From Legionella lansingensis (lineage in GTDB: Bacteria; Pseudomonadota; Gammaproteobacteria; Legionellales; Legionellaceae), in NCBI RefSeq assembly GCF_900187355.1, contig NZ_LT906451.1, positions 1,418,501 to 1,482,500 of the forward strand: a DNA stretch of 64,000 nucleotides. Reading direction: 5' to 3'. Shown one piece after another: positions 27,563-34,936 of the stretch. The notes under the pieces are model-generated. The model searched no databases. It saw nothing but the letters and a program-made list of their open reading frames with translations, and was not told the DNA's origin. Each line of letters begins with the position of its first letter. Within the stretch, counting starts at the first letter, position 1. A program made the position numbers and the translations under genes.

Positions 27563-27985
27563 TTACTCTTTTGTTTCCACGTGCTCACGAATATGTGCAG
27601 GCAAAGCATGTAATATTTTTTCGGTTAATCCTGGTTCCAATTTTTGAATAATAAATTGGATGGCAGAAACCACAGCATCCCTACCATTTACGTTGATGTT
27701 CCTTAGTTCGTGGGCCATAGGACTTAAGAATTCCTCAAATGCTCTTGCCTCAGTCATCGGTTTGGAAGGAACCCAGCCATCATAATAAACACCCTTTAAA
27801 ACCAAGGGTAATTGCGAAGCTAAATGGGATGAGATTTCAGTCGGTAGTTTATCTCGCAAGGCATGAAAAATAACGCGTAACACAGAGTAGCATTGAGATT
27901 CGTCCTTAAAATCCCCAAAGTCTTTGAGTTCATGTAGCCATTGATAAGTTAGATTAACTGAGGATTCGATTGATGTGACGCGCAT
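27563..27985 (-). CDS. DUF2267 protein
   Basis: A 140-residue soluble helical protein of the DUF2267 family. Typical parts are NLTYQWLHELKDFGDF near residue 12, SVLRVIFHALRDKLP near 38, and LPLVLKGVYYDGWVPS near 65, which together define the domain. The function is unknown; members often sit near stress and membrane-related genes. GGAGTTGTATC before the ATG is a good ribosome site. It lies 138 bp from the NADH dehydrogenase gene on the same strand. Confidence 0.82.
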   Translation of the reverse strand: MRVTSIESSVNLTYQWLHELKDFGDFKDESQCYSVLRVIFHALRDKLPTEISSHLASQLPLVLKGVYYDGWVPSKPMTEARAFEEFLSPMAHELRNINVNGRDAVVSAIQFIIQKLEPGLTEKILHALPAHIREHVETKE

Positions 27986-28075
27986 GATACAACTCCATAT
28001 TTATCCATGGCTCTCATGGGAAGTATAACACATGCCCGTTAAGGGTTTGTCATTCGGTCCTCTTGGCCCGACAGT

Positions 28076-28993
28076 CTAATATGATGGGGGGGTATGGGCC
28101 TTTAGCCAACGGGCAATTTTTTCCTGATCATCACGTTCAAACAACATGGGTGCATGGCCAGCATTTTCAATTTCAATGACCTCTAATGATGGATGATCTT
28201 TTTGCATTTTCTGAATGTATTCAGGTAGTAGCAAATCTGAATTTTTGCCATGAATAACCAAGACAGGACATTTAACTCTCTGCCAGAACTGCCATAAATC
28301 AACGTCGAATAGGATACCTTCCAACGCTTTGCGAGGACCCTGAAAGAATTCCTTTAAGAGTTGTCCCCAAGATTTTGTTGTTTGAATGTTTGGATCAAGT
28401 TTCGCTACATAGATCCCAGGAGAACGTTCTTTGATACTATTGTTCGTAAGATAGTCCCACTGGTCTTCACTTAAATCGCCAAAACTGGCATATATTGTTT
28501 TAAAATATGTTTTAGCCTCTTCTTTACTCTTAAATTCGGGAATTTTCCCGGTGTATTGTCCTAACCTCCGGATCGCATGAACGGGTATTTGCGGGGCGAC
28601 ATCATTTAAAATCAAACTACGAATGGGAGAGTTAGGCAAACCAGCAAGGATCATACCGATTAAGCCTCCCATGGAAGTACCAATCCAATCAAGCTGTTGT
28701 GCGCCGGTTCTGGCTATAAGCGTAGTCATGTCAGCAATATATTGCGGAAAACTATAAAGTTTTGGATTGCGAAGCCAACTACTATCCCCACGTCCGACAA
28801 CATCTGGACAGAAGACGTGATGCCCTTGGTCACTTAAGAATCGAGCAAGAGGCTCAAAATCATAGCGATTACGTGTTAAACCATGAACACAAATCACCGC
28901 GGAATTGTTATTGGTTTGACCAGATCCCCATTCAGAATAGACGACCTCATGTAATCCCTCTTGGGATGCACATAGAACATAATCAGATTTCAT
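28076..28993 (-). CDS. Alpha/beta hydrolase
   Basis: A 305-residue alpha/beta-hydrolase. The start of the fold holds ICVHGLTRNRYDFEPLARFL near residue 35, with the HG oxyanion motif. The nucleophile elbow is DWIGTSMGGLIGMILAGLP near 105 (GxSxG with Ser). The catalytic Asp is probably in VIHGKNSDLLLPEY near 245 and the His in IENAGHAPMLFERD near 278. All triad members are therefore present. The family includes esterases and lipases; the substrate is not predictable. An AAGGACGTTTAA sequence precedes the ATG. The gene is single, divergent from the methyltransferase region. Confidence 0.88.
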   Translation of the reverse strand: MKSDYVLCASQEGLHEVVYSEWGSGQTNNNSAVICVHGLTRNRYDFEPLARFLSDQGHHVFCPDVVGRGDSSWLRNPKLYSFPQYIADMTTLIARTGAQQLDWIGTSMGGLIGMILAGLPNSPIRSLILNDVAPQIPVHAIRRLGQYTGKIPEFKSKEEAKTYFKTIYASFGDLSEDQWDYLTNNSIKERSPGIYVAKLDPNIQTTKSWGQLLKEFFQGPRKALEGILFDVDLWQFWQRVKCPVLVIHGKNSDLLLPEYIQKMQKDHPSLEVIEIENAGHAPMLFERDDQEKIARWLKAHTPPSY

Positions 28994-29159
28994 TTAAACG
29001 TCCTTTTTCATGTAATCATTCCATTTGTATGATTTAGGATAATACAGAAAATAATAGAAGTCTTTAGGGTTAGTACTAAGATGTTTCCTTGGAGAATAAA
29101 AATGAATAATTGTATTGAAATTATTATCAGGTTCATTAAAATCGACATGGACGTGTTTC

Positions 29160-30401
29160 ATGGATTTAGAAATGAAGTCAGATTTTTTTTATAAAATAAT
29201 TCAAACCGCATGTACAACATACATAAAAACTGAATCTCATCCGGAATTCCCTATTATTCAGAAGCTGCTAAAAGAGCTAGAGGAGATAGCTTGCGATGAA
29301 TTTGTCGAGCCTATTTACAAGATGACAAAAATGACTATCTTTTTTGAAGGATTTTATCAGGCACTTCAAGATGATAGTCAAATCAAAAAAGAGCTATTAC
29401 AAATTAGGTTGCAACGCTGGGAAAAGCATTATGGGGTACCAACCTTAGGTTTCCTGCTTTCCTACAAATCGCAAATTGAAGAGATTAGTCATCAATTTAA
29501 AATGTTAACTGATTCTGGTTTATCTGATCTAAACAAACAAACAAACAAACAAACAAATCCTTATACTACTCATGATGATGAAAATAATGTAATCATTGAC
29601 TCATGTGTTACTGCGAAAGTTCCTTTACCGACACAAAAAGAAGAAACCGGACAATTTCTTAAAACGTATAATCCTTTCGGTGGTTTTACTACCGCTCCCT
29701 GTGATCCTTATTCTCAAAAATTTATAGAGTATGCCGAAACGGTAGCTAAAAGTGGTGGTAAAGTTTTAGAGATAGGCGCTGCTTTTGGCGCTGCTTCATT
29801 AAGAGCGTTAGCACAAGGAGTAGATGTTTTCTGCAATGATATAGAACCACAAAATCTTGCGGTAGTTCATCAACGTTTTGCGAAAGAGAACCCAGATACA
29901 GAGGAATTTGCTAGCGGCGATTATAAAAAATTAGTATTCATCCCGGGTTCTTTCCCTCATGAATTACAAGGATTACCAAAGGAACACTTTGATGCCATTC
30001 TTCTTTGCCGTGTGCTGCATTTTTCTTCAGGAGACACCATAGAGTCGTCACTGAAGTTGCTCAGAACGTTATTAAAGCCTAACGGAAAATTATTTATTGT
30101 TTGTGAAACACCTTATTTAAAAAATTGGAAAAATTTTATACCAGAGTATGAAAAAAAAGTGGCTGAAGGAATCGAGTGGCCAGGGGAAATTCAAAATCCG
30201 TCTCAATATGAAAGCAGTGGAAGAGCCACATCGCTCCCAAAGTTTGTTCATTGGATAACAAAAGAAGTGCTCGATAGATCTCTCCAACGCACGAATTTTT
30301 TTATTGAACGATCATCCTACATCGATAGAAAAGACCAATTTCCAGATGATTTACTCTTAGATGCTCGTGAAAGCGTTGGAGCAGTAGCCATTAAAATTTA
30401 A
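29160..30401 (+). CDS. SAM-dependent methyltransferase with a slippage-prone coding sequence
   Basis: 413 residues from the ATG at 29160. The frame also extends to a TTG at 29115. The N-terminal 120 residues are helical and unrecognised. A class I methyltransferase domain follows, with the SAM loop GGKVLEIGAAFGAASLRAL, then VDVFCNDIEPQNL and FDAILLCRVLHF, and LKPNGKLFIVCETPYL near 315. The ATG at 29160 has almost no ribosome site. The strong site GGAGAATAAAA at 29091-29101 serves an ATG at 29102 in another frame, which ends at 29194 just after an 8-T run (29183-29190). Losing one T would join the frames. A tetranucleotide repeat lies inside the gene. Both suggest phase variation. Confidence 0.72.
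   Translation: MDLEMKSDFFYKIIQTACTTYIKTESHPEFPIIQKLLKELEEIACDEFVEPIYKMTKMTIFFEGFYQALQDDSQIKKELLQIRLQRWEKHYGVPTLGFLLSYKSQIEEISHQFKMLTDSGLSDLNKQTNKQTNPYTTHDDENNVIIDSCVTAKVPLPTQKEETGQFLKTYNPFGGFTTAPCDPYSQKFIEYAETVAKSGGKVLEIGAAFGAASLRALAQGVDVFCNDIEPQNLAVVHQRFAKENPDTEEFASGDYKKLVFIPGSFPHELQGLPKEHFDAILLCRVLHFSSGDTIESSLKLLRTLLKPNGKLFIVCETPYLKNWKNFIPEYEKKVAEGIEWPGEIQNPSQYESSGRATSLPKFVHWITKEVLDRSLQRTNFFIERSSYIDRKDQFPDDLLLDARESVGAVAIKI
29531..29557 (+). repeat. Tetranucleotide repeat (AAAC)n inside the methyltransferase gene
   Basis: Six full AAAC units plus AAA fill 29531-29557. In the reading frame they encode an NKQTNKQT pattern as a linker between the N-terminal domain and the methyltransferase domain. 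Gain or loss of one 4-bp unit would shift the frame and cut off the catalytic domain, as in contingency genes of other bacteria. Confidence 0.9.
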
Positions 30402-30419
30402 ACATGTGAGGAGAACAAA

Positions 30420-30917
30420 GTGTTACGTAAAACATGCAAACGGATTGCGTGGTTAAAAGCCATGATTAGGGAGTTTCTTATTGAAACAACAAAATCGCAA
30501 TATGAAATCCTCGAAATATATGAGTGCAAAAAAAGTGGATTTATGAAGGCAGTCGTTAAACTATCCAGCAGACATATCATTGAAAAAAATATCAGTGATA
30601 TAGTCATTGATGGGGATTTTATTGAATGTCTTGATAAAAAAACAATTCGAACATTAACTTATATGGCTACCATTGAGCGAATGAAGCCAGATTACGCTGT
30701 GGTCGTTCAGCATTTAAGCGATGAAGTTGATGATTACATACTCGAAATACAATCAAGAACTAAACATCAGATCATAAAGAAAACACCAAGTGAATTATTA
30801 AAAGACAAATCATTACTTTCTAAACTTAGTCCTATCGATGCCAATAGAATTGGTTATCTGGCAGGCGTAAAAGATACAGCCAAAGAGTTTAAAATTAAAT
30901 CGGAAAGGAAAATGTAA
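30420..30917 (+). CDS. Hypothetical protein, 165 aa (GTG start)
   Basis: The protein is not recognised. The start GTG is preceded by GAGGAGAACAAA, a strong ribosome site, so the GTG is credible. It is soluble and rich in Lys, Ile and Glu. The start (RKTCKRIAWLKAMIREFL) is basic and helical. The centre has a beta-like segment FMKAVVKLSSRHIIEKN, and the end is LSPIDANRIGYLAGVKDTAK. It follows the methyltransferase gene by 18 bp and precedes the VUT transporter gene by 5 bp, so the three probably form one transcription unit. No function can be proposed from motifs. Confidence 0.7.
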   Translation: MLRKTCKRIAWLKAMIREFLIETTKSQYEILEIYECKKSGFMKAVVKLSSRHIIEKNISDIVIDGDFIECLDKKTIRTLTYMATIERMKPDYAVVVQHLSDEVDDYILEIQSRTKHQIIKKTPSELLKDKSLLSKLSPIDANRIGYLAGVKDTAKEFKIKSERKM

Positions 30918-30922
30918 GTTTG

Positions 30923-31678
30923 ATGGCCATACTAACTTGTAAAAAGCAATATAAATATCCTTATATTTTCTTAGGGTTGTATTTGACATTCCTAATGGCA
31001 ACTGTGTGTTTGGCAAGCAAGCTTACTATCGTCGGTAATTTATTATTGCCAGGTGGAATTTTTGCTTTTGTATTCACCTTTGCTATTTGTGACATAGTAG
31101 GTGAAGTTTATGGTTATGCCTATCCTCGTCTATTTATATGGGTCGGTGTTATTGCTGAATTTCTTTTTGCTATAGTTGTCATTAGCGTAGCACATATGCC
31201 TTCACCCACTTCCTTTAGTTATCCAGAAGCTTATCAAATCGTTTTTGATCCAACACTAAGGTACGTCGTCTCTGGGTTGATTGGATTGGTAGTGGGTGAA
31301 TTCATAAATATTTATTTACTTGCTAAATGGAAGATATTTTTAAAAGGGAAATTCTTTGTTCTAAGAAGCTTGATCTCAACTGCCGTTGGGCAAGCATTGC
31401 TCACCATTATTGTCGATTTATTAAACTACATTGGGAAGATATCCTTGCTTGAATTATTATGGATGATGATCTCAGGTTATGTATGGAAAATGTGCTTTGC
31501 TGTCGTTCTTGCATTCCCTTCCTGGTTAATTGTCAGGTGGCTAAAGAAGGCAGAGAATGTAAGTCACTATGATATTCATACTAACTTTAATCCTTTTTTT
31601 CTTAGCTTGGAGCACGACAGTGGATTGATCGAGATCGAACCAAAGAATCAATTGAGTAGTAGAGTAGCCACTACTTAA
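30923..31678 (+). CDS. VUT/YhhQ-type transporter (queuosine precursor transport family)
   Basis: About 251 residues from the ATG at 30923; a TTG three bases earlier is an alternative. Six membrane helices begin with YIFLGLYLTFLMATVCLAS. The family pattern LPGGIFAFVFTFAICDIVGE near residue 45, with VYGYAYPRLFIWVG right after it, is characteristic of VUT_1 proteins such as YhhQ, which import queuosine precursors (preQ0 or preQ1) for tRNA modification. The C-terminal 40 residues are soluble and not conserved. It follows the 165-residue gene almost directly. The exact substrate is inferred from the family only. Confidence 0.85.
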   Translation: MAILTCKKQYKYPYIFLGLYLTFLMATVCLASKLTIVGNLLLPGGIFAFVFTFAICDIVGEVYGYAYPRLFIWVGVIAEFLFAIVVISVAHMPSPTSFSYPEAYQIVFDPTLRYVVSGLIGLVVGEFINIYLLAKWKIFLKGKFFVLRSLISTAVGQALLTIIVDLLNYIGKISLLELLWMMISGYVWKMCFAVVLAFPSWLIVRWLKKAENVSHYDIHTNFNPFFLSLEHDSGLIEIEPKNQLSSRVATT

Positions 31679-31684
31679 AATAAT

Positions 31685-32329
31685 CTAAAATTGTAACCTT
31701 ACCTCAATTAAAGTACCGACAAATTTATCTTCACTTGGTTGAATCTTTAAAAGTTGTATATTGCCGTCAGGCTGTTCTTTCTTTATATAAAATTCAGATT
31801 GATCAATAAATACCCTATTAAATATTATGCTATTGTCTTTTAGTAAATGAACTACTGCGAATTCTCTGTCCTTTGGCATCTTGCTTGAATCAAATATCAA
31901 AATTGCCTTCTCAGGAAAAAGAGGCTCCATACTAGAATCCCTCATAATAAGTGCAAAGGAGTGCTGGCCAACTTGTCTGTCAAGAATAATTTCTTTTAAA
32001 TCATTGCGGTTGTGTTCTTTAGGCCAGTCACTCAACATCCCCCAAGTAAGAACAGGAATAGTGGTAATCTTCAAACTTTCCTTAATAGTGTTAGGAATTA
32101 TTTGAGATAGAGGTAATGTGCCTGTTAATTGGCTTATTGAGACGGAAAAAAAGTTTGCAAGTTTTTCTAGTACACTTCTTCTAGGTTTCTTTGTAGTTCC
32201 GCTAAGTAAATGATGTAGGGTTGGTTGTGGAATTTCTGTAAGTCTTGCTAATTCACTGACTGATAGTTCATCGTGCAATTTCAATAAATGACGTAGGTTA
32301 TCACTAATAGTTGTAGTAGGTTCACTCAT
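31685..32329 (-). CDS. XRE/S24-like repressor with lost self-cleavage residues
   Basis: 214 residues. The helix-turn-helix is at 23-44 (SVSELARLTEIPQPTLHHLL). The C-terminal domain is of the LexA/CI S24 type: it has the nucleophile Ser133 in RDSSMEPLF. At the usual Ala-Gly cleavage site it has Trp96-Gly97 (VLTWGMLSDW), and at the catalytic Lys position it has Asn171 (IIFNRVF). So self-cleavage seems lost, while dimerisation could remain. It is divergent from the precursor gene, with GAATAA-type repeats between. A role as constitutive repressor of the RiPP operon, relieved by another signal, is inferred. The 3' end lies 6 bp from the VUT gene, convergent with it. Confidence 0.82.
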   Translation of the reverse strand: MSEPTTTISDNLRHLLKLHDELSVSELARLTEIPQPTLHHLLSGTTKKPRRSVLEKLANFFSVSISQLTGTLPLSQIIPNTIKESLKITTIPVLTWGMLSDWPKEHNRNDLKEIILDRQVGQHSFALIMRDSSMEPLFPEKAILIFDSSKMPKDREFAVVHLLKDNSIIFNRVFIDQSEFYIKKEQPDGNIQLLKIQPSEDKFVGTLIEVRLQF

Positions 32330-32342
32330 TTACTCACCAAAC

Positions 32343-32439
32343 GAATAAATTATTCAAAAAATAATTGACGAAGGCACTCTATAAAACTAAAATGAATAAT
32401 TATGAATAAATAAACATTGCTGTTTTGAATAATCTCAAA
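32343..32439. promoter_or_regulatory. Repeated GAATAA-type operator sequences
   Basis: A near-palindrome GAATAAATTATTC lies at 32343-32355 just before the -35 box. GAATAATTATGAATAAATAA starts at 32395, directly after the -10 box. A third related site, TTTGAATAATCTCAAA, covers 32424-32439. The spacing around the promoter is what one expects for a dimeric repressor, most likely the divergent S24-like protein, which could also control itself here. Confidence 0.6.
32365..32393 (+). promoter_or_regulatory. Near-consensus sigma-70 promoter of the RiPP operon
   Basis: TTGACG at 32365-32370 and TAAAAT at 32388-32393 with an exact 17-bp spacer. The start of transcription would fall near 32400, giving a leader of about 84 bases before the precursor ATG at 32484. 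The boxes are bracketed by the GAATAA-type repeats. Confidence 0.75.
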
Positions 32440-32483
32440 TATAGCATGTGAACGAAAAATTTTACCATAAAAAGGAGAAAAAA

Positions 32484-32657
32484 ATGGAAGATACAAAGGA
32501 ACGTGTTTTTGCCTATACTTTAGCAAAAACGTTAGATAACGAACAACTTGATAAAGTATCTGGAGGTGCGGCAAATATGACGTCCAAGCCAACTCTGGGA
32601 CCGACTGGTGGAAGCGGGGGTTATGACGGTATTGTTGATTGTAGTTGGGACTGGTAA
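32484..32657 (+). CDS. RiPP precursor peptide (graspetide-like) with double-glycine leader
   Basis: 57 residues from the ATG at 32484, preceded by AAAGGAG at six bases; an upstream ATG at 32448 in frame lacks a ribosome site. The leader (1-28) has the LDNEQLDKVSGG pattern of substrates of C39 peptidases, with cleavage expected after Gly28. The 29-residue core has Thr33, Thr37 and Thr41 spaced by four, a turn GGSGGY (42-47), then Asp48, Asp52 and Asp56 spaced by four. Ser34, Lys35, Ser44, Cys53 and Ser54 are further reactive side chains. The mirror arrangement suggests nested links T41-D48, T37-D52 and T33-D56. The adjacent ATP-grasp gene supplies the enzyme. Bioactivity is unknown. Confidence 0.85.
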   Translation: MEDTKERVFAYTLAKTLDNEQLDKVSGGAANMTSKPTLGPTGGSGGYDGIVDCSWDW

Positions 32658-32748
32658 GGCAGAACATTGACGTAAGAATAAGGGGGCTCTGATCAAGTCG
32701 GGGCCTCTGATAAAAATGATGAATGATTGCAAATGGACGGCATAAAAA

Positions 32749-33855
32749 ATGAAGTTATTAATCACTACCGAACCTGATGACACTCATGCTATTTTGGTTA
32801 AGCTTGCATTAGAACAAATGGGGCATGATGCAAGATTTTTCTTCACGGCCGATCAACCCACTAAACAGAAAAATTCAATCTTTATTAATTATGGGGATTA
32901 TCAATGGAAAAGCTCTGATAAATACGATTCCATTCTTGATAATGATTATGATGTTGTATGGTGGCGACGTGCACGAAAACCTTACATACCTAAAGAAACA
33001 ACGCATCCGAAAGACTATCTATTTGTCATCAGAGAAAATGCATTATTTTATGAATCGTTAACTTACACCATGGCACCTGATGCATGGTGGATTAATTCAA
33101 AAGAGTCAGCGCTACGAGCAAACTCCAAAATACTGCAATTAAAGATGGCTAATGCGTGTGGGATGGCGACACCTATTACTCTTTGCTCAAATGATCCTAA
33201 AGATATACGGAATTTTATATTGCAACATGAGAAAGAAGGAGTTGTTTATAAACCCCTCTGTTCAAATTTTTGGTTTGAAGACAAGCAGGTCAAAATCTCC
33301 TATACAGCAAAGATAAACTTTTTAGATCTTCCGAATAATAAATCTTTGCAACTTGTACCAGGGATTTTTCAAAAGGAGGTCAAGAAAGCCTATGAGCTAA
33401 GAATCATTGCGTTTGGTGATCATCTTGTCGCTGCGAAATTAAATTCCCAGAGCCATCTGGAAGGCAAAGTGGATTGGCGGGCAATTCCCGAAGGAGAGAT
33501 GAGGATTGAGCCCTATGCTTTACCTCTCGAACTTGAACATAAGTTACGGAAATTTATGCATAAAATGGGGATTGTATTTGGTTCATTTGATTTCATTGTC
33601 ACTCCAGAAGGTCAATATGTTTTTCTTGAAGTCAATGAACAAGGGCAGTTCTTATGGATAGAAGAGTATAATTCTGAATTTAGAATGCTAGATATGTTTA
33701 TTCAATTTCTGCTTGCTCGCTCCACAAAATTTAAGTGGGACGCTAATAAAGCTCAACATACGATTGAACATTATCGGAAGAAAATGGCCAATGTGTTCAT
33801 TCAAAACATGAATCATCATGTTCATTTGAATTGTGCAAAAGCCTATAACGTATAA
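32749..33855 (+). CDS. ATP-grasp RiPP ligase (MvdC/MvdD-type)
   Basis: A 368-residue ATP-grasp protein of the graspetide-ligase group. These enzymes phosphorylate Asp or Glu side chains of a precursor and join them to Ser, Thr or Lys. The N-terminal domain starts MKLLITTEPDDTHAILV and has DVVWWRRARKPYIP near 67, both typical of the group. ATP contacts are expected in EGVVYKPLCSNFW near 165 and YELRIIAFGDHLVAAKL near 215. The metal-binding end is FLEVNEQGQFLWIEEY near 295, with the family's NxxGQFLWIE pattern. It follows the precursor gene by 91 bp with a poor ribosome site and is the only modifying enzyme in the cluster. Confidence 0.88.
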   Translation: MKLLITTEPDDTHAILVKLALEQMGHDARFFFTADQPTKQKNSIFINYGDYQWKSSDKYDSILDNDYDVVWWRRARKPYIPKETTHPKDYLFVIRENALFYESLTYTMAPDAWWINSKESALRANSKILQLKMANACGMATPITLCSNDPKDIRNFILQHEKEGVVYKPLCSNFWFEDKQVKISYTAKINFLDLPNNKSLQLVPGIFQKEVKKAYELRIIAFGDHLVAAKLNSQSHLEGKVDWRAIPEGEMRIEPYALPLELEHKLRKFMHKMGIVFGSFDFIVTPEGQYVFLEVNEQGQFLWIEEYNSEFRMLDMFIQFLLARSTKFKWDANKAQHTIEHYRKKMANVFIQNMNHHVHLNCAKAYNV

Positions 33856-33865
33856 GGAAGTATCT

Positions 33866-34921
33866 ATGAACAAAACGTTGTTAAAATTGCCATTGTCCGT
33901 GTGGGGATTGGTTATGTCCATGCATGCCATCGCTGAAAACATCGTTGATGTATATGGTGCTGAGTTCCGCGTATCAGAGGAAATCATAAGAAAATACGCA
34001 AACGCGGTGGGTGAAATCGAAGGATTATTACAAAACGCGGCTAAGACAATCCGCCACGGCATGGTGAATTCCGAAGTAAATAAAATCCTGTTAAAAAAGA
34101 AACTGTTAGCGGAAAAAATCAAAGAGGAGAGTGATTTTTTGTTCGTGGACTTTGATACTGTTTTCTATCCTAATAATAAAAACCAATATACCACCATTGA
34201 GGTTGTTAACAAAACACAAGCAGACAGACTGAGATTTATCCATCCCGTGGTTAATGATAAAAATTATCAGAGCAAAAATGACTTGATAGATCATATGATC
34301 AATTTTGAGAGACTCGAAATGGAATTACTCATGAATAACCAATTGGACACAAGGGATGTATCCTGTCCGGTCTACCACTGTTTCAGTGGATTTCATCATC
34401 CTAAGTTAAAACCTTATTTAAAGGTGTTTAATGCGGGTGCTATAAAAGAAAAGAAACTTATCGTTCAAACACTAAATCATGATCCTCATCCAGAAAGACG
34501 GGCAGCGGCTGCGTTTTTAATGGGCCATTTTCCTCATCCAGAAGAAATTATTTCTCTCCTTTTACCTCATGTGAATGATCCTTATGGTCTCGTTAGGAAT
34601 AATGTTATTCGCGTCATTGCTGCGACAATGGCTAAGGCAAAAATAACGCAGATTGATGTTATACCTTTTTTAGAACTCTTGGATTCTCCAGAGGATACCG
34701 ATAGGAATAAGGCCTTGTATGTATTATTAACTGCAGCAGAATCTGAGCCTACAAAAAAAGTAATTGCCCAAAAAGGTGGCCAGCGATTATTGGCCTTGCT
34801 TCAGTTAAAACAACCAAATAATCATGAGCCTGCTTACCACCTTTTTAAGAAAATCAGTGGGAAAGATTTCGGGGAAGACAATGTGATGGCTTGGGCCAAT
34901 TGGTTAAAAGCGCAAGCGTAA
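33866..34921 (+). CDS. Secreted HEAT-repeat protein of the RiPP cluster
   Basis: 351 residues from the ATG at 33866, which has TAAGGAAG before it; the open frame runs further upstream into the ligase gene without a ribosome site. The signal peptide is MNKTLLKLPLSVWGLVMSMH with cleavage near AIAEN. The middle (35-190) is unrecognised, with a possible CPVYHCF disulfide near 167. From about 205 there are HEAT-like helical repeats: LIVQTLNHDPHPERRAAAAF, LLLPHVNDPYGLVRNNVIRV and FLELLDSPEDTDRNKALYVL. HEAT repeats bind proteins. In a RiPP operon it may be an immunity, chaperone or processing factor in the periplasm; this is inference. It lies 10 bp after the ligase gene and 15 bp before the HlyD gene. 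Confidence 0.75.
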   Translation: MNKTLLKLPLSVWGLVMSMHAIAENIVDVYGAEFRVSEEIIRKYANAVGEIEGLLQNAAKTIRHGMVNSEVNKILLKKKLLAEKIKEESDFLFVDFDTVFYPNNKNQYTTIEVVNKTQADRLRFIHPVVNDKNYQSKNDLIDHMINFERLEMELLMNNQLDTRDVSCPVYHCFSGFHHPKLKPYLKVFNAGAIKEKKLIVQTLNHDPHPERRAAAAFLMGHFPHPEEIISLLLPHVNDPYGLVRNNVIRVIAATMAKAKITQIDVIPFLELLDSPEDTDRNKALYVLLTAAESEPTKKVIAQKGGQRLLALLQLKQPNNHEPAYHLFKKISGKDFGEDNVMAWANWLKAQA

Positions 34922-34936
34922 TAGGTTGCAAATCCC

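Noticed and set aside
29160..30401. The methyltransferase as tailoring enzyme of the RiPP
   Set aside because: It is separated from the cluster by two + strand genes and by the opposing repressor gene, and lacks the features of the protein-isoaspartate type methyltransferases known in some graspetide clusters.
31685..32329. LexA as identity of the S24-like protein
   Set aside because: The helix-turn-helix is of the XRE type and the Lys and Ala-Gly needed for LexA function are missing.
32350..32667. Minus-strand frame of 105 codons over the precursor gene
   Set aside because: It is the shadow of the promoter and precursor; it has no ribosome site, and the + strand carries clear signals.
32716..32745. 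Nine-residue frame between precursor and ligase genes
   Set aside because: It has no leader-like sequence or separate ribosome site; probably chance.
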